From the NCBI GenBank assembly GCA_019787685.1, contig JAHNUO010000001.1:3100001-3164000 (forward strand): 64,000 nt of DNA. The letters are read 5' to 3'. Of this stretch, positions 34,841 to 45,655 are shown piece after piece. The position numbers and the translations under genes were made by a program. The DNA is from Chiua virens (taxonomy: Eukaryota > Basidiomycota > Agaricomycetes > Boletales > Boletaceae). The notes beneath the pieces are model-generated. The model was not told where the DNA came from and did no database searches. It worked only from the letters and a program-made list of their open reading frames with translations. Position 1 is the stretch's first letter, and every line of letters starts with the position of its first letter.

Positions 34841-36460
34841 TCAAGTCTGTGGGCTACTCCGTTCTACCTGGTAAGGGCCAATGATTTTCCGGTATAGTTG
34901 CTTCATCGAAGTCCAAAATTCGTCCCCGTAGACATGATACAACACTCCGAAAGTTGCTCCTCCAAGGTGTGCATAATGGTCAAAAAGTCTGATGTGGTCA
35001 TGAGTGGGTGAACGTCGAATGACGATCCGGCATCCAGCTTACCTCCAACCACGAAGGATGCCGACGATATCCGCCAGCACGAGGGCACCCACACCAGTGG
35101 TGATCGAGACGCTGATAGGTAAGAATATCGGTTGAACCTGAGCATCAGGGAAGGCTAGTGCGGTGAAGGTGACTGCAGCATAGATGGCCCCTGACGCTCC
35201 CAGCGAAGGTAGGATCTTCCTTGGTGCTTCTTGCGCTGCCTCGCCCAGGACGGCAGACGCTGCTGGCGACGACCGTACGACAGCTTGCTTGGAAAGCTGT
35301 GATAACAACCGGGGATAAAGTACTTTGGTGGAGACGGTGTGACTGACTAGTCCAGAGAACAGCCCAGCTACGAACATGGAGATAAATACGAGAGCATATA
35401 ACCCTTAGTGCTGATAGCCGTACCGGAAATGAAAAATGCCAGAAAATGCCACTGGGCACTAATGTCTGGCTCACGCGAAGGGTAAACACATAAGTAGTGC
35501 GTCGCAGCAGCGCCTATTGCCAGCCTAGTTAGACCTCTTCAAGATGAAGAAATGACAGGATACTTGCCAAAACTTGCCAATCCCATCGAATTGGCAACGA
35601 GATGGAAGAAACTCTTATGACTATTAAACCTTAACTTGAGATGGAAGCGAACCTCATCGAGCAGACACTGACCTGAACATACTGGTGAGAAGCGTGTAAG
35701 CTTTGCCAGAGAGTGGATCGTGCATGAAGGCACGGTTCATGAATGGATTGAAGCGAGGTATTTTCCAAACGAGAAAGATAGCGGTATTCAATGCACAGAT
35801 TGACCAGCAAAGTCGCCTGCCTTCGCTAGCGTCGTAGTAGAACGAGCCCACAAATGCAGCCACAGTCAAGGACACGTTTTGCAACGCGATAGGCCACTGC
35901 GAAATCCTCTCCCTGGCTGATTCAAGGTACTTGAGGAATTCCTGTTCAAGAAAAGTATAGATTTCATCTGCTGCTCATCGTAGATGCAGTGGAATTTCAC
36001 GAACATTGACTTGGGCCCTGGATTTTGATTTTCTGATCTCTTCGTGCGTCGGTGGGCGGAACGTCCAGATGCTCACGAATTTCTTGACTTCATTGGACCA
36101 ATGATCGTTCTCAAGCTGCGTCTGCTCAGCGGCTAGCTCGTATGCGACCAAGGATCCAAACAACACGAACTAGACGAACATGTAAGACAAGGACGAACTT
36201 TATGAAACGCAAGAACGTACAGCGACTTGTTTTAGTATTGGAGGCCGACCGACACGTTCACAGAATGTCCGAATACCATCGGTGCCGTCAGGGCGAAAGG
36301 CTGGCGCGGCGTCTGATGTCAAATTTCCGGATACGTTTCGAGAGACCCTAGGAAGACATTTCTGCGACGACCGGAAGAACGTGCGACTTTGTGTACGCCC
36401 GAGTGATGGATTGAGTTTGAAGGAGCGTAACGAAAGTCGACGAGATGTGGTGCAGAGCAT
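34841..36460 (-). CDS. PCP1: Mitochondrial rhomboid protease (Pcp1/Rbd1/PARL), 427 aa
   Basis: This is an intramembrane serine protease of the inner mitochondrial membrane; yeast Pcp1 processes Mgm1 and Ccp1. An Arg/Ser-rich presequence without acidic residues starts at the ATG (36460): MLCTTSRRLSLRSFK. Rhomboid signatures are FFHLVANSMGLASFG (oxyanion-site region), LGASGAIYAAVTF (catalytic Ser in GASG) and DHYAHLGGATFGVLYH (catalytic His), with TM segments between. Exons 36460-36221, 36169-36011, 35941-35673, 35620-35568, 35513-35424, 35367-35043 and 34988-34841 sum to 1,284 nt exactly. The fourth intron (35567-35514) is GC-AG with the donor GCAAGT. All active-site residues are present. Confidence 0.93.
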
Positions 36461-37176
36461 AATACGTGTACTTCAGCCAAGCGAATATTGCCGAGAGTTG
36501 TCATTGCACTACCAAACTCGGCAACTACATACTACTACCAAGCAACTTACCACAACTACAAGTGGATGAAGGGGCATTGAAGTAGCTGGTTGTTTATTTG
36601 AGGAAATTCTCAAGGATAGACTCGTGTAAAATAGAATTGGTACTACGTGTTATTTATGTAAAGGGGAGCACCGTAAGTCATACACAAGAAATATTCAAAC
36701 GAGCATCAGCATCCATTCGATAATAGAATCAGATCACTTGAGGCACGCCGATCGATCATAAATGGAGGTGGTGCATAGCACATAACATACTTGCAGTAAC
36801 TATTGAGAGAGATCAATGAGATACGAGACTGGGATGCATGCAGCCTACGCATGAAGCAAGGGAAAATGTGTCAAACACTTGAGATTCCCACTTGCGCACC
36901 TTCTCGGTCTTGTGTACCTCTCACCTTTTCATCGACCTGATTACGTACGAATCGGTCGTCACTGGTAACGTCGACATCTTTGGAGAAGCCCTCCATGGCA
37001 GCTCTGACCCAAGAACTCTTCACAACGTTGGCTGAAGCCTCTGGACCGCTCTGAGTCTGTTCCTTCTGTCACTGGTAAATCTTGAAATCGATGCTAGTCC
37101 ATAGAGGGGATCTCCCGGCCGAACGGAAGGGCTCATGGGTGTCACGCGGACGAGCACGACGTGCTCCGATTCGCGA
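36461..37176. other. Upstream region of PCP1, no gene recognised
   Basis: A 77-codon minus frame (37020-37253) is not recognisable. The rest is AT-rich intergenic sequence. Confidence 0.45.
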
Positions 37177-37992
37177 TCATCGCTGCCTACCAAAATTGTG
37201 AGCAAGTAGTAATACCGGGATGTCGCACTCAAGCTTACCTGGTTCTCGGCCATTCTTAATGTCCTTGAGTGGAGGCTTGACGCGACAACCCGGATTCGGA
37301 TTCGGGTGTCGGATCTTCAAATTTTGGGACTTGAAGTCGTCTTGGCTTTTACCGGAAGCCTTAGTGACTCCATGAGTGACAACAATTAAGTCTTTTAGAC
37401 AATTCACGGTATGCGTATTACCATTTGGCTCGGGAAACCGACCCGTGTTGTACTCACCACCATAGATGGAGAAGGGAACTAAGAGCTTCCTGTTTGGAGA
37501 GGTAGCAGCCTGCGGGACAGACTCATCCGTGTGCGGGGAGTGGGTACTCAGGTGCCCCTCTCCAAGGATCAGGGCCGGGCGGTAGTAAAGCGAGCCAAAA
37601 AAAACCTGTAGTGCGAGTAGAGGCGGGAAAAGGGAATGGGATGGGTATTGGTATGGTTTCGAGCCTGCAAAAGCTCTCATCAGGGGGTTACCGCTACCCC
37701 GACCATCCTCTCCGGGCCTTCCGAGGCTGTTTAGGTGACTTTCATTCCGGGAGTCGGGACTAACACGAAGCTGGGGCGTAAGAGGCCCAGACGGTCGGCA
37801 GCGACCCAGTGTGTGAATGGTTGCGAGGGGGTGGTACCCGTGTCGGAACCAACCGGCGTGTGGCCCGCTCCCACACCACCAGCTGCCAGTGAGTGATTCA
37901 CGATAAGCGATACAAACTGCTCTTGCGAGTAGACACCCACAAATCCTGTACCGTCCTGCTAGCCGAAATGTCTCGTAGACTATTCCGCGCAC
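37177..37992 (-). CDS. Unrecognised 271-codon intronless open frame
   Basis: This is an uninterrupted minus frame in a GC-rich block (about 37240-37960) unlike its AT-richer surroundings. The product is Pro/Ser/His-rich with basic stretches. I recognise no domain and no signal or membrane segment that would fix a function. Another frame over part of it (37731-37940) is also open, which weakens the case. It lies directly upstream of the WD40 gene on the other strand. It could be a captured fragment, an orphan gene or chance. Confidence 0.25.
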   Translation of the reverse strand: MRGIVYETFRLAGRYRICGCLLARAVCIAYRESLTGSWWCGSGPHAGWFRHGYHPLATIHTLGRCRPSGPLTPQLRVSPDSRNESHLNSLGRPGEDGRGSGNPLMRAFAGSKPYQYPSHSLFPPLLALQVFFGSLYYRPALILGEGHLSTHSPHTDESVPQAATSPNRKLLVPFSIYGGEYNTGRFPEPNGNTHTVNCLKDLIVVTHGVTKASGKSQDDFKSQNLKIRHPNPNPGCRVKPPLKDIKNGREPGKLECDIPVLLLAHNFGRQR

Positions 37993-38143
37993 CGAAGAGT
38001 GAGTCAGTGAATGGGACTGACAAAAGTAGGGTACTGACGAAATCCAAGCATCGGGTGATCATGGTTCCAGGTCCCGGGACGCTGCGCAAGCAAGAGGACG
38101 CCCGGTCGAACTTGAAGATCAAGGGAAGGAGATCGAAAGTTCG

Positions 38144-39978
38144 ATGACGGGACCCGGGCCTCAAACGTCCGGCAAACGCACTTTCGCTCTTACAAGTCAG
38201 CAAAGGGTCGCAAAAACCAGACTAAAAATCGATGGGAGAGATCGCATATATTCGGTCGCCTTTCTCATGGAGGGTAAATACGTTTTGAGTGGAGGACGGG
38301 AAGGCAAGATTCGACAATGGCGACTGGAGGATGGCAAAGAAGTCGAACTGCAAATGGATGCGAGAGGGTGGGTCCACAATATTGCTGTATCGAGAGATGG
38401 TCAGTGGATGGTCAGTGGATCGGATCGAGGAGTGTCGGTGTGGAACACAGAGGGCCATAAGCCTGAGCGGGTGGATGCGATGACAAGACATGCAGATAGA
38501 GTGAATGCGGTGGACATTTCGCCAGACGGGACGAAAATCGCGAGCGGGTCGCGCGACAAGACTGTCTGTATCTGGATGCCTCGAACAAGCGAGCAACTGC
38601 TCACGTTGCAGCACGACGACGAGGTGGTCGCGGTGAAATTCTCACCTGACGGAAGCCTTCTCGCCACTGCTACGTTGGATCGACGAGGCTCTGTTCGCGT
38701 CCACAACGTCGAGGATGGCCGTCTCCTTGTCGAATTTATCATCAAAGTTGGTTCACTCTTCAATCAATGCCTTGCATGGGATGACCAAACACACCTCTAC
38801 GTCATTTCCGGCGACGGCAGAATCCACTATCTCGACGTAGCCGCTGGAAAAACACACTCACAATGGTCCATCCAGACCGGCCGCACGGCAAACTATGGTT
38901 GCATTGCTATACCACGCAATCATAAATTCATCACAGCCTCTACCGGGTCATCGATATCATTCTGGGATACAGGGACACGCACGAAGATCAGGTCTGACAT
39001 CGAATATGATGAAAGGGTCTGGGCGATGTCGATTTCGGAAAACTACGACATTGCAATTGGTCATGGCAACACAGTCAATGTTTGGAACCTGAGTGATATC
39101 TTCCCTTCTCAATATGTTCACAACGTATGTGTGCCTATATCAGTATGCTCGATATGCGCCCCATTACCTTATGATCCAACAGAACGAAGATTCTACTGAA
39201 AGAATCATGCCCCGGCCTGGGGCTTCACGGCACGAGGAATCAGGTGCGTGCATACTGACTTCAGCTAGACCATGCCTGACGTCGGTTTTCTGACACGCTT
39301 CGTCAGACGAAAGTACGACTGACCTCAAGGGAAGCCGTACTGGAACTCAAAAATGAACTTGCAATGCTTCAGGACCGCCACGAAGCGCAGTCGCACGAAC
39401 TAGCTTCAGCTCGAAAGGAGCTCGCCGCTGCGCACGAGGAACTCGAAGAGCGCCGTCGCGACTCGGAGGAGCTCATTGCTGTGCGCGAGGAACTCCAATT
39501 CTCCCAATCTCAAACTATCGAAACCCGGAAATGGTACGACGACCAATTCAGACAACTCAAGTCGATCGTCGAAGAACGCCAGCGCACACCGTTCCTCGTG
39601 CACAATTTCATCACCCAGGCGGACGCTCGTGCAGAGATGAACATCATCCAGACACTTGAACAGCTCAACGAGAACATCCGGTGGAGTTCGACATTCATCG
39701 AAGATCGCGTTATCCACAACTTCCAGTCTCTCGCTGCGAACCCGGCGGAGGAGCAACTTTCCATCGCAAAACGGGTCGCAGATTCTATCGGCCAACCCCT
39801 GGTGAACCGGTTACGGAGCAGCTCGCGCACTGAAGTGGTTGCATATCTTCCTATCGCCATTCGTGCCTACCTCATCTACCACTTGCACGGCATCATTTCC
39901 TCGTGGTCCATCGATAGCGGGCCCGGCCGGTTCATTCGTGAACTATATAACGTGGTCCGGAAAATAGGTGAGAATTAA
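38144..39978 (+). CDS. WD40 - coiled coil protein with novel C-terminal domain, 568 aa or longer
   Basis: Exons 38144-39124, 39183-39243 and 39314-39978 join to 1,707 nt, ending KIGEN-stop. Residues about 25-325 are a WD40 propeller clearly paralogous to that of the HET gene (VNAVDISPDGTKIASGSRDK, VVAVKFSPDGSLLATATL, SVRVHNVEDGRLLVEF). A strong coiled coil follows (ELASARKELAAAHEELEERR). The C-terminal segment has LPIAIRAYL...IISSW...RFIRELYNVVRKI. An alternative donor at 39968 (G/GTGAGA) splices to an acceptor at about 40023 and adds a conserved tail (ESQTVSGRWRSLTYASIL..., DIIVTAGCAPSTSAAKE) reaching towards a stop at 40492-40494. That tail is recognisable in two other copies here, but its frame is broken by one-base insertions (first near 40244). 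The short form is therefore annotated. No HET domain. Function unknown. Confidence 0.85.
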
Positions 39979-40003
39979 ATCTCGAAGCCCCGTCGATTGT
40001 TCG

Positions 40004-40860
40004 GCTCACGGTAGACGACAGAGTCTCAGACGGTATCTGGACGCTGGAGATCTCTCACTTACGCCTCTATTTTATCTACCTGTTCGAGCAACCCGGACGC
40101 GGTTATCACATCCATGATGGACGGAATCTCTGATATCATCGTCACCGCTGGATGTGCCCCTTCCACCTCTGCTGCGAAAGAAATCATTGCCTCGAAGTTC
40201 CGAGGTCGGATATCCTTGATCCTCGCGACCGCGGGGCAGCTCTACCAAGTCAATCATGGATGCCCTGTCGGCCGACTATCGAGTCGAGACGGTTCGCCCC
40301 ACAGAGATGTTGGATGAGTGAAAAATGGAGGTCGACTCGGTCAATCAAGGGATAAGGTCGAAGACCCACAGGGTGTTGTGCACCACTCAGTTGGGCTTGT
40401 CCAGGAGGTCATCACGCAATCTGGGGCCGGACCAAATAAGAAGAATACCCTAACGGCGACAAACATTGTCAAGACGAAAGTCCTTCTTGGTTAGGAAGTC
40501 AGATTGGTGCAGTATTGTCGTCCTTGAGGTTCCGTGTTCGTCTCGATCTTATTGCCTCCAGACTATTTCCTAGCTTCCCACTGGCACGTGCCATCTTTAT
40601 TTCATGGATGAGACACGCGATCAGTGTGTACCCTCTTCCCCGACCGAGGGTCTGCCTTGTTGTCTCAAACCTATCGTGTTTGTATCGCCTATTATATTGT
40701 TCTCCAGCTGCTTTCAAGTATGGGACACTTCGTCCCGTTGTACGAGCTTGCCGTACAGTACAATTCTCATCTGCGCTTCCGTTGATGCCACCATGCTTTC
40801 TTCACTCGCTGCCCACATATAAGACAACTCGGTGCCTGATCACCTCGCGAAGAAGGGGTT
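40004..40860 (+). repeat. Copy 1 of an inverted duplication (tail of the WD40 gene plus 3' flank)
   Basis: This DNA matches 63195-64000 in reverse orientation with roughly 75-85% similarity by eye and a few indels. It contains the conserved C-terminal exon of the WD40 gene and about 350 bp of 3' flank. Matching landmarks include GACGGAATCTCTGATATCATC, CACAGGGTGTTGTGCACCAC and a shared terminal stop context. The other copy is cut by the window edge. Confidence 0.8.
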
Positions 40861-41243
40861 CGCCCAGAACATGCAATTTTCCTCTCGATAGCTGAACACC
40901 ATGATCCAAGGCTGGGACGAACCCAGCCATATCGTGCATACGATTATCGACCATGGCTTCTCCCGTGTTGTCGCATGACCAAAGTTCCCGACGTTCGAAT
41001 TATCCGAGACACGTTGGTAGACGAAGTACAGATTCAGTCAGCGAGCAGGTGTGGGCGTGCCTCCCAAAAGTCGTCGCCGATGACATCACAGTGGAAAGCC
41101 TCAATCCTCATCCTTGACTTTTCTCGTTTGTTTGCCTTTGGCGGAATTGGGTCCGCGGCACTGAGCAGTTCGCTGACGTCCTCCGACTCGCTGATCTAAT
41201 TCCCAACGGGCGCCAATCAGTTAGACTATCCCTCGACGGTCCA
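40861..41243. other. Short intergenic interval
   Basis: No feature is recognised between the WD40-tail duplication and the damaged THG1 copy. Confidence 0.4.
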
Positions 41244-42128
41244 TTACGATCCCACCTTTTCCCGAACCACCACACTCCCTTTTCTGAACCGCGGCCGCGA
41301 TCTCGTTGTAGTTGATTTTGAATCGCTGAAAGAGGATCTCATGCTTTTGCGCAGAGACAGTGCCCTGACAATCAAGCATCAGCAAAACGGGCAACCTGAA
41401 CACGCGGTAATCGGGTACCCTCAGAGTGGCGTGTGCCTCGGTGGTCGTCTGTCCCGCCCTGTCGAACGAGAGCCCAAAAGACCGTGTTGTAAAGGTTATT
41501 TACGTGTGCTGAGCTTAGCTCAGCATCGGGCGGAAAACGGGGTGATATGAACGTACTATCAGCCTGTCTCCACGCAAAATAATCGCGAATCGCACGCTCG
41601 TCGGGATAGAGGACGATCCGGCCATCAAACGAGGGCGGATACCGCAACGGCGTATCAGGGAAATACTCGGGCCAGTGAAAGACGTAGCAGGACGTGAAAT
41701 AAGACGTGAGCGTGGTCAATATCTTGGCATGGCGTACGATTATACAATTGGGTGGATTTTCGGAGAAGAAAGCTGGAGGCGTGATCACGATCGTGGTTGA
41801 ATGTTAGGATCGTTTTGGTAGGTCAGGATGATCGACGCGCCTGAATTCGTCGGATTCACCAAAGGCGAGGACGATATCTTTGAATTCTGACATGAGATCC
41901 TTGGCCGCGTGGTCCATCAGCTGTAGGGCACGCTCGTCGTTTGGTTTGGTAAAGGCATGTTCCTCGGAGAAACTGTGTAATGAGTAGTGAGATGTGAGTT
42001 TTGATTCACAGCTGATGAACGCACTGATGAAAGGAATGACCGTCCAAACGACACACCAGGAAACAACTTGGCAAAAGTGGATCTGGTAGCTCAAAATTTC
42101 GTACATAGGCGTACTTTGAGTTGGCCAT
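41244..42128 (-). pseudogene. THG1: THG1 (tRNA-His guanylyltransferase) copy with frameshifts
   Basis: Thg1 adds the G-1 nucleotide to tRNA-His and is essential in yeast. The N-terminus is good: MANSKYAYVRNFELPDPLLP, LVCRLDGHSFH, FSEEHAFTKPNDERALQLMD, IVLAFGESDEFSFLLRKST (metal-binding residues kept). Later pieces are HAKILTTLTSYFTSCYVFHW, YPPSFDGRIVLYPDERAIRD, NNLYNTVFWALV, GTVSAQKHEILFQRFKINYN and FRKGSVVVREKVGS-stop. They lie in different frames because single extra bases occur near 41735, 41453 and 41292. The second intron has a GC donor (GCGCGT at 41840). As written it cannot give a full protein. It is either a decayed duplicate of a gene that is intact elsewhere, or an unpolished stretch of sequence. 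Confidence 0.85.
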
Positions 42129-42403
42129 CTGGAGTCAAGGGTCTTCGAGTACGACTTCTGCGCGGTTCAATCGGTTGCAAGCGATAACGTACAAACCTAA
42201 GATTCGAAAACTGTAGCTACTAACAAGTACCAAAATCGATGTCGCAGGAATGATCGTGGCTAATAGGAAACGTTTCGTGCAGAATCTCAAGGAGAATCAC
42301 TGCTAAGTATCTGCATGTCACGAGACGGACGCGATAGGTAGCCTGGCCTCACCTATGAACAATTTGAACGCGCTCTCTCGTTTCCTGTCTATTTAAAATA
42401 CAT
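42129..42403. other. Interval upstream of THG1
   Basis: Short spacer between the THG1 ATG and the duplicated QNS1 3' flank. No feature seen. Confidence 0.4.
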
Positions 42404-42878
42404 GACAGCGACGGAAACATTTCTACAAGGTGGGATGAACCATCTATGTAACGCTACCCTTATCCTGCACTGTACAGTCCTCAATTATTCTATGGACTCG
42501 TCTTCAAGTTTCGTGTGGGTCGAGGTATTGGTGGTCTAGTCGGTCTTGGCCTTGTCAGGGCCCGAATTGGACCTGTCAGGGAGCACGGCGGCGACTTGAT
42601 CTATCTTCTTGAACTGCCAGGGGAACCTAGAGGGATACAAGAACGGACGCAAGTCAAATCCTGTCCAAATCCATGTTAGCACCCAAGTCGTCCGAGACGT
42701 GGACGATGCGTACGGTTATCATCCGGACTGTACGATTCCTGATGAGGACGTCAGCCTAGGTACGACAGTGCACGACAAGGAACACTTGCCGCATGGTACG
42801 ACTGGCGTCAACGTCGTCATCTTGTGTCTATTTCGTGCATGCTCGTAGAAGAACAATTTCACCTTGTCCGCAATCTGC
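42404..42878 (-). repeat. Copy 1 of the QNS1 last-exon/3'-flank inverted repeat
   Basis: It is nearly identical (over 90% by eye) to 47607-48031 in reverse orientation. It covers the end of QNS1 ([14 protein letters not shown] onward) and about 130 bp beyond its stop. Compared with copy 2 it has one extra base near 42801 but keeps a 30-bp segment around 42710-42740 that copy 2 lacks. Confidence 0.9.
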
Positions 42879-45655
42879 ACCCGGCAAGCTCAGCAAACAT
42901 AGGGCGTCCCAAGAGTGCGTGACTGACCTGGACGGGCGACAGGAAGGACCCCCATTCGTGGATCAACTTGGTAAACATGCTGTACGGGCCACACTTTTCC
43001 ACCTTACGGAGTCGTCCAAAGACGGAGAGTTCGTCATACGTCATACCCATGTCCGCCTGCCAAGCACGTCAATCAGGTTTCCAGATCCGGGCATCGACAC
43101 GCGTTACCTCGTCAGATTGCATATACGTCTCGGAGATGGGTTCGAGCTCGGCGGTGGGGGTCGCGTCCAGGAAGCTGAAAGGCGAGCGTCGATCAGGGCA
43201 TTCATGGGATATGGAATGTGACTGTACCCTCTGAGAATGGGCAAATCGAACGCGTTTTCTGCATAGCCGATGAACTTTTTCAAGTCCGTCTTACTGATAC
43301 CCCCGATAGGGTTGATGTCCGCTGATCAGAACCATGAGCATTGCGGAACGGCAGGTGTTGGGCCGCCTACCTGAGGAACAATCATACTTGGTCATGTAAC
43401 CGCGCAAACTGTCGACACCGAGTCAGGTGTCGTGACGGAGAAGGTAGGTGGGATTTACCTCTCGTCGACGTTGGCACTGCCCAATACCAGCAATCCACCT
43501 TGTCTACCTCTAACCCACGGTAGGAGTTGCGCGAACATGTACGCAAGGACCATACGCAATCTAGCCTGAACCGAATGCGTCAACGCACTGCCGATGGGTG
43601 CACACAACAGAGACTACCTGAATGTTCTGCAGGGCAAGGTTCTCCGCCGCAGTACCGCCATGCGCTCTGAACCGTGGACGTGCGCCTGTCACGAATGCAA
43701 ACAAGTCACGGACAGTCGTGACCAGGGTGTCCATGTTGAGATCGGTATGATAGCTGACAGATCGTGTCAATGTTATGCCGGTGACGTGACCTCGCGTCGG
43801 GAGACGCATACCTTCCAATCGCTTCTGCAAGCTCTTTCGCCCTCTGTCTTGTTTCCAAGGTGGAGTTCTCGGTTCCCATGTAGCACGTATGGAACACGCG
43901 ACCGCAGAACTCCCTGGGGTCGGAAGGGAGATAGCCAGAGTCGTCGGACTCTCCGACGATGCGTCGTGCATCGGCGATGACCTGCTTAGTCTGTCAAACG
44001 ATGAGCGACGTTCATCGGGTAGTGAACACACTTACTCGCTCGCGTAGGCAGCCTCGGCAACGAGTCGGCACATGGAATACACAATGACCTGCCGTGGCAC
44101 AGCTGTCGACACCACCACTGAGAGGTACAAAGTACCCCTGAGTCCGGGACCTTCGGAGGTAGTCCCAGAGCCAGCACGCAGGTCCGAGTCTGTCAAACGA
44201 GGTCTAGTCGCCACAAATGACTTTCTGCAACTGGGACTCACGCAATCTCTTCCTCTGGCTTGTGGAATCTGGCTTCATGCAGGGTCACGCCAAGCGCGAG
44301 GCTCGATTCGCCCTCGGTGTCTCCAAACTTGCCACTCGAAAGGGCAAACTGGACCTCGATCCGATGATAACTGGGGTTTGAGGCTGCTTGATGACCAGCG
44401 ACTGCGTGAGGTGCGGTGTGCGCGTACGTCCTCGATGTCGATGGTAGCGGTGACGACCTCGACGTCATTGAGAGAGAACTGTGAACCCTGCGCCACGATA
44501 TGGCCGTTCATTGCGATCATCGCGCACCCATCGTAATACAGTCGGTCGCCAGTCACAGCCTTGCTGATTGGCGTACAAGTACACCCCTCCGAGCTAATGG
44601 ATTGGATGAGTTGTTAGTCCAGCGTCGTCAAGAGTGCGTGTCATCCTTACCTTCAAGGTTGCCTCCTTAATGAGTTCAACACGAGTGTACAGCTTGCGCA
44701 GCTCGTGATGACTGCCACTCGAGTTCGTGAAGATCTCGACCCCATCTAATCCCATCGGAATGTGTGGACTTGAACGACCCGATTAGTATTTACTTTCTGG
44801 CGTCGTCGGTATGTTATGTACTGACCTAGCGGGAGTGAACAGTTCCTCGCACAATTCCACGCCGATGCAAGTATCCACTGTACTGATTACGCAGTCACCA
44901 AACGGTACTTTGGTCTGGTACTTATCAGTGTCAAATTTGATACCTTCCGCAACTTTCTCACCTGTTTCGTGACCGCCTGGATAATCCTGGGTAGGAAGAA
45001 ATCCTCCCATTGGCGATGTTTCATCCAGGGTGTAAAGTATCTCATCTCGCGGTAGTTACCGTCGTTCGCGAGCCACATCTTGGGACGGATCAACAAGATC
45101 TGCTTGTCATGAACGATCACCCTGCAGTTATAGATCACGTTCTTGTGGACCACGGGCCTAAAGTTCTGCGTTAGGGTATCGTGATAATGAGATGCCCTAG
45201 TTACGTACATTCCGAGGTCGCAAACGATTCCCACCGTGTCTTCTCCCGCAAGGATCTTGGCGAGCACTTCCCAAGAGTGCAACACGGTGTCTCCTGTTGT
45301 TCGACATTTAAGATTCTTGATACTACACTGTACAAACCCACGAACCTTCTAAAAAGTGATCGTAGCATCCATATCCTCTATTCTGGATGAGAACATGACC
45401 GCAACAAAAGCACCGGTACCCACGGGATCTCTAGTTCGGGACCCACTCTGAGGGTTGCGCCTCGTTGTTTCGCTATTGCGATACTCTCGATGATTCGTTC
45501 ATAATTTCCCTATCAATGCGAAGAATGAATAGAGCGTGTTGGAGATAAGAGGGCGGTTTACTTGGAAATCTAAAGCCCATTGATTAAGGGAACTGCGGAG
45601 GATCAGCGACGCGACCCGTCATTTGAATCGGATATATTACCATCTAGCGCGATCG
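42536..45655 (-). pseudogene. QNS1: QNS1 (glutamine-dependent NAD+ synthase) copy with multiple frameshifts
   Basis: Qns1 makes NAD+ from deamido-NAD with an N-terminal nitrilase-like glutaminase and a C-terminal synthetase. Nearly all exons are recognisable: [97 protein letters not shown], the ATP-pyrophosphatase motif [49 protein letters not shown] and FDLRPFLYPSRFPWQFKK. No start codon was found for exon 1. Extra single bases interrupt the frame near 44551, 44408 and 44088 (inside the ATP motif), and at least two splice phases do not match. The first shift meets a stop soon after. Since QNS1 is normally essential, an intact copy is expected elsewhere. Confidence 0.85.

Noticed and set aside
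37177..37992. Mitochondrial DNA insertion
   Set aside because: Basidiomycete mitochondrial DNA is AT-rich, this block is GC-rich, and no mitochondrial gene is recognisable.
41244..45655. Programmed +1 frameshifting in THG1 and QNS1
   Set aside because: There are too many shifts, without slippery sites, and several disagree with intron phase; decay or sequence error is simpler.
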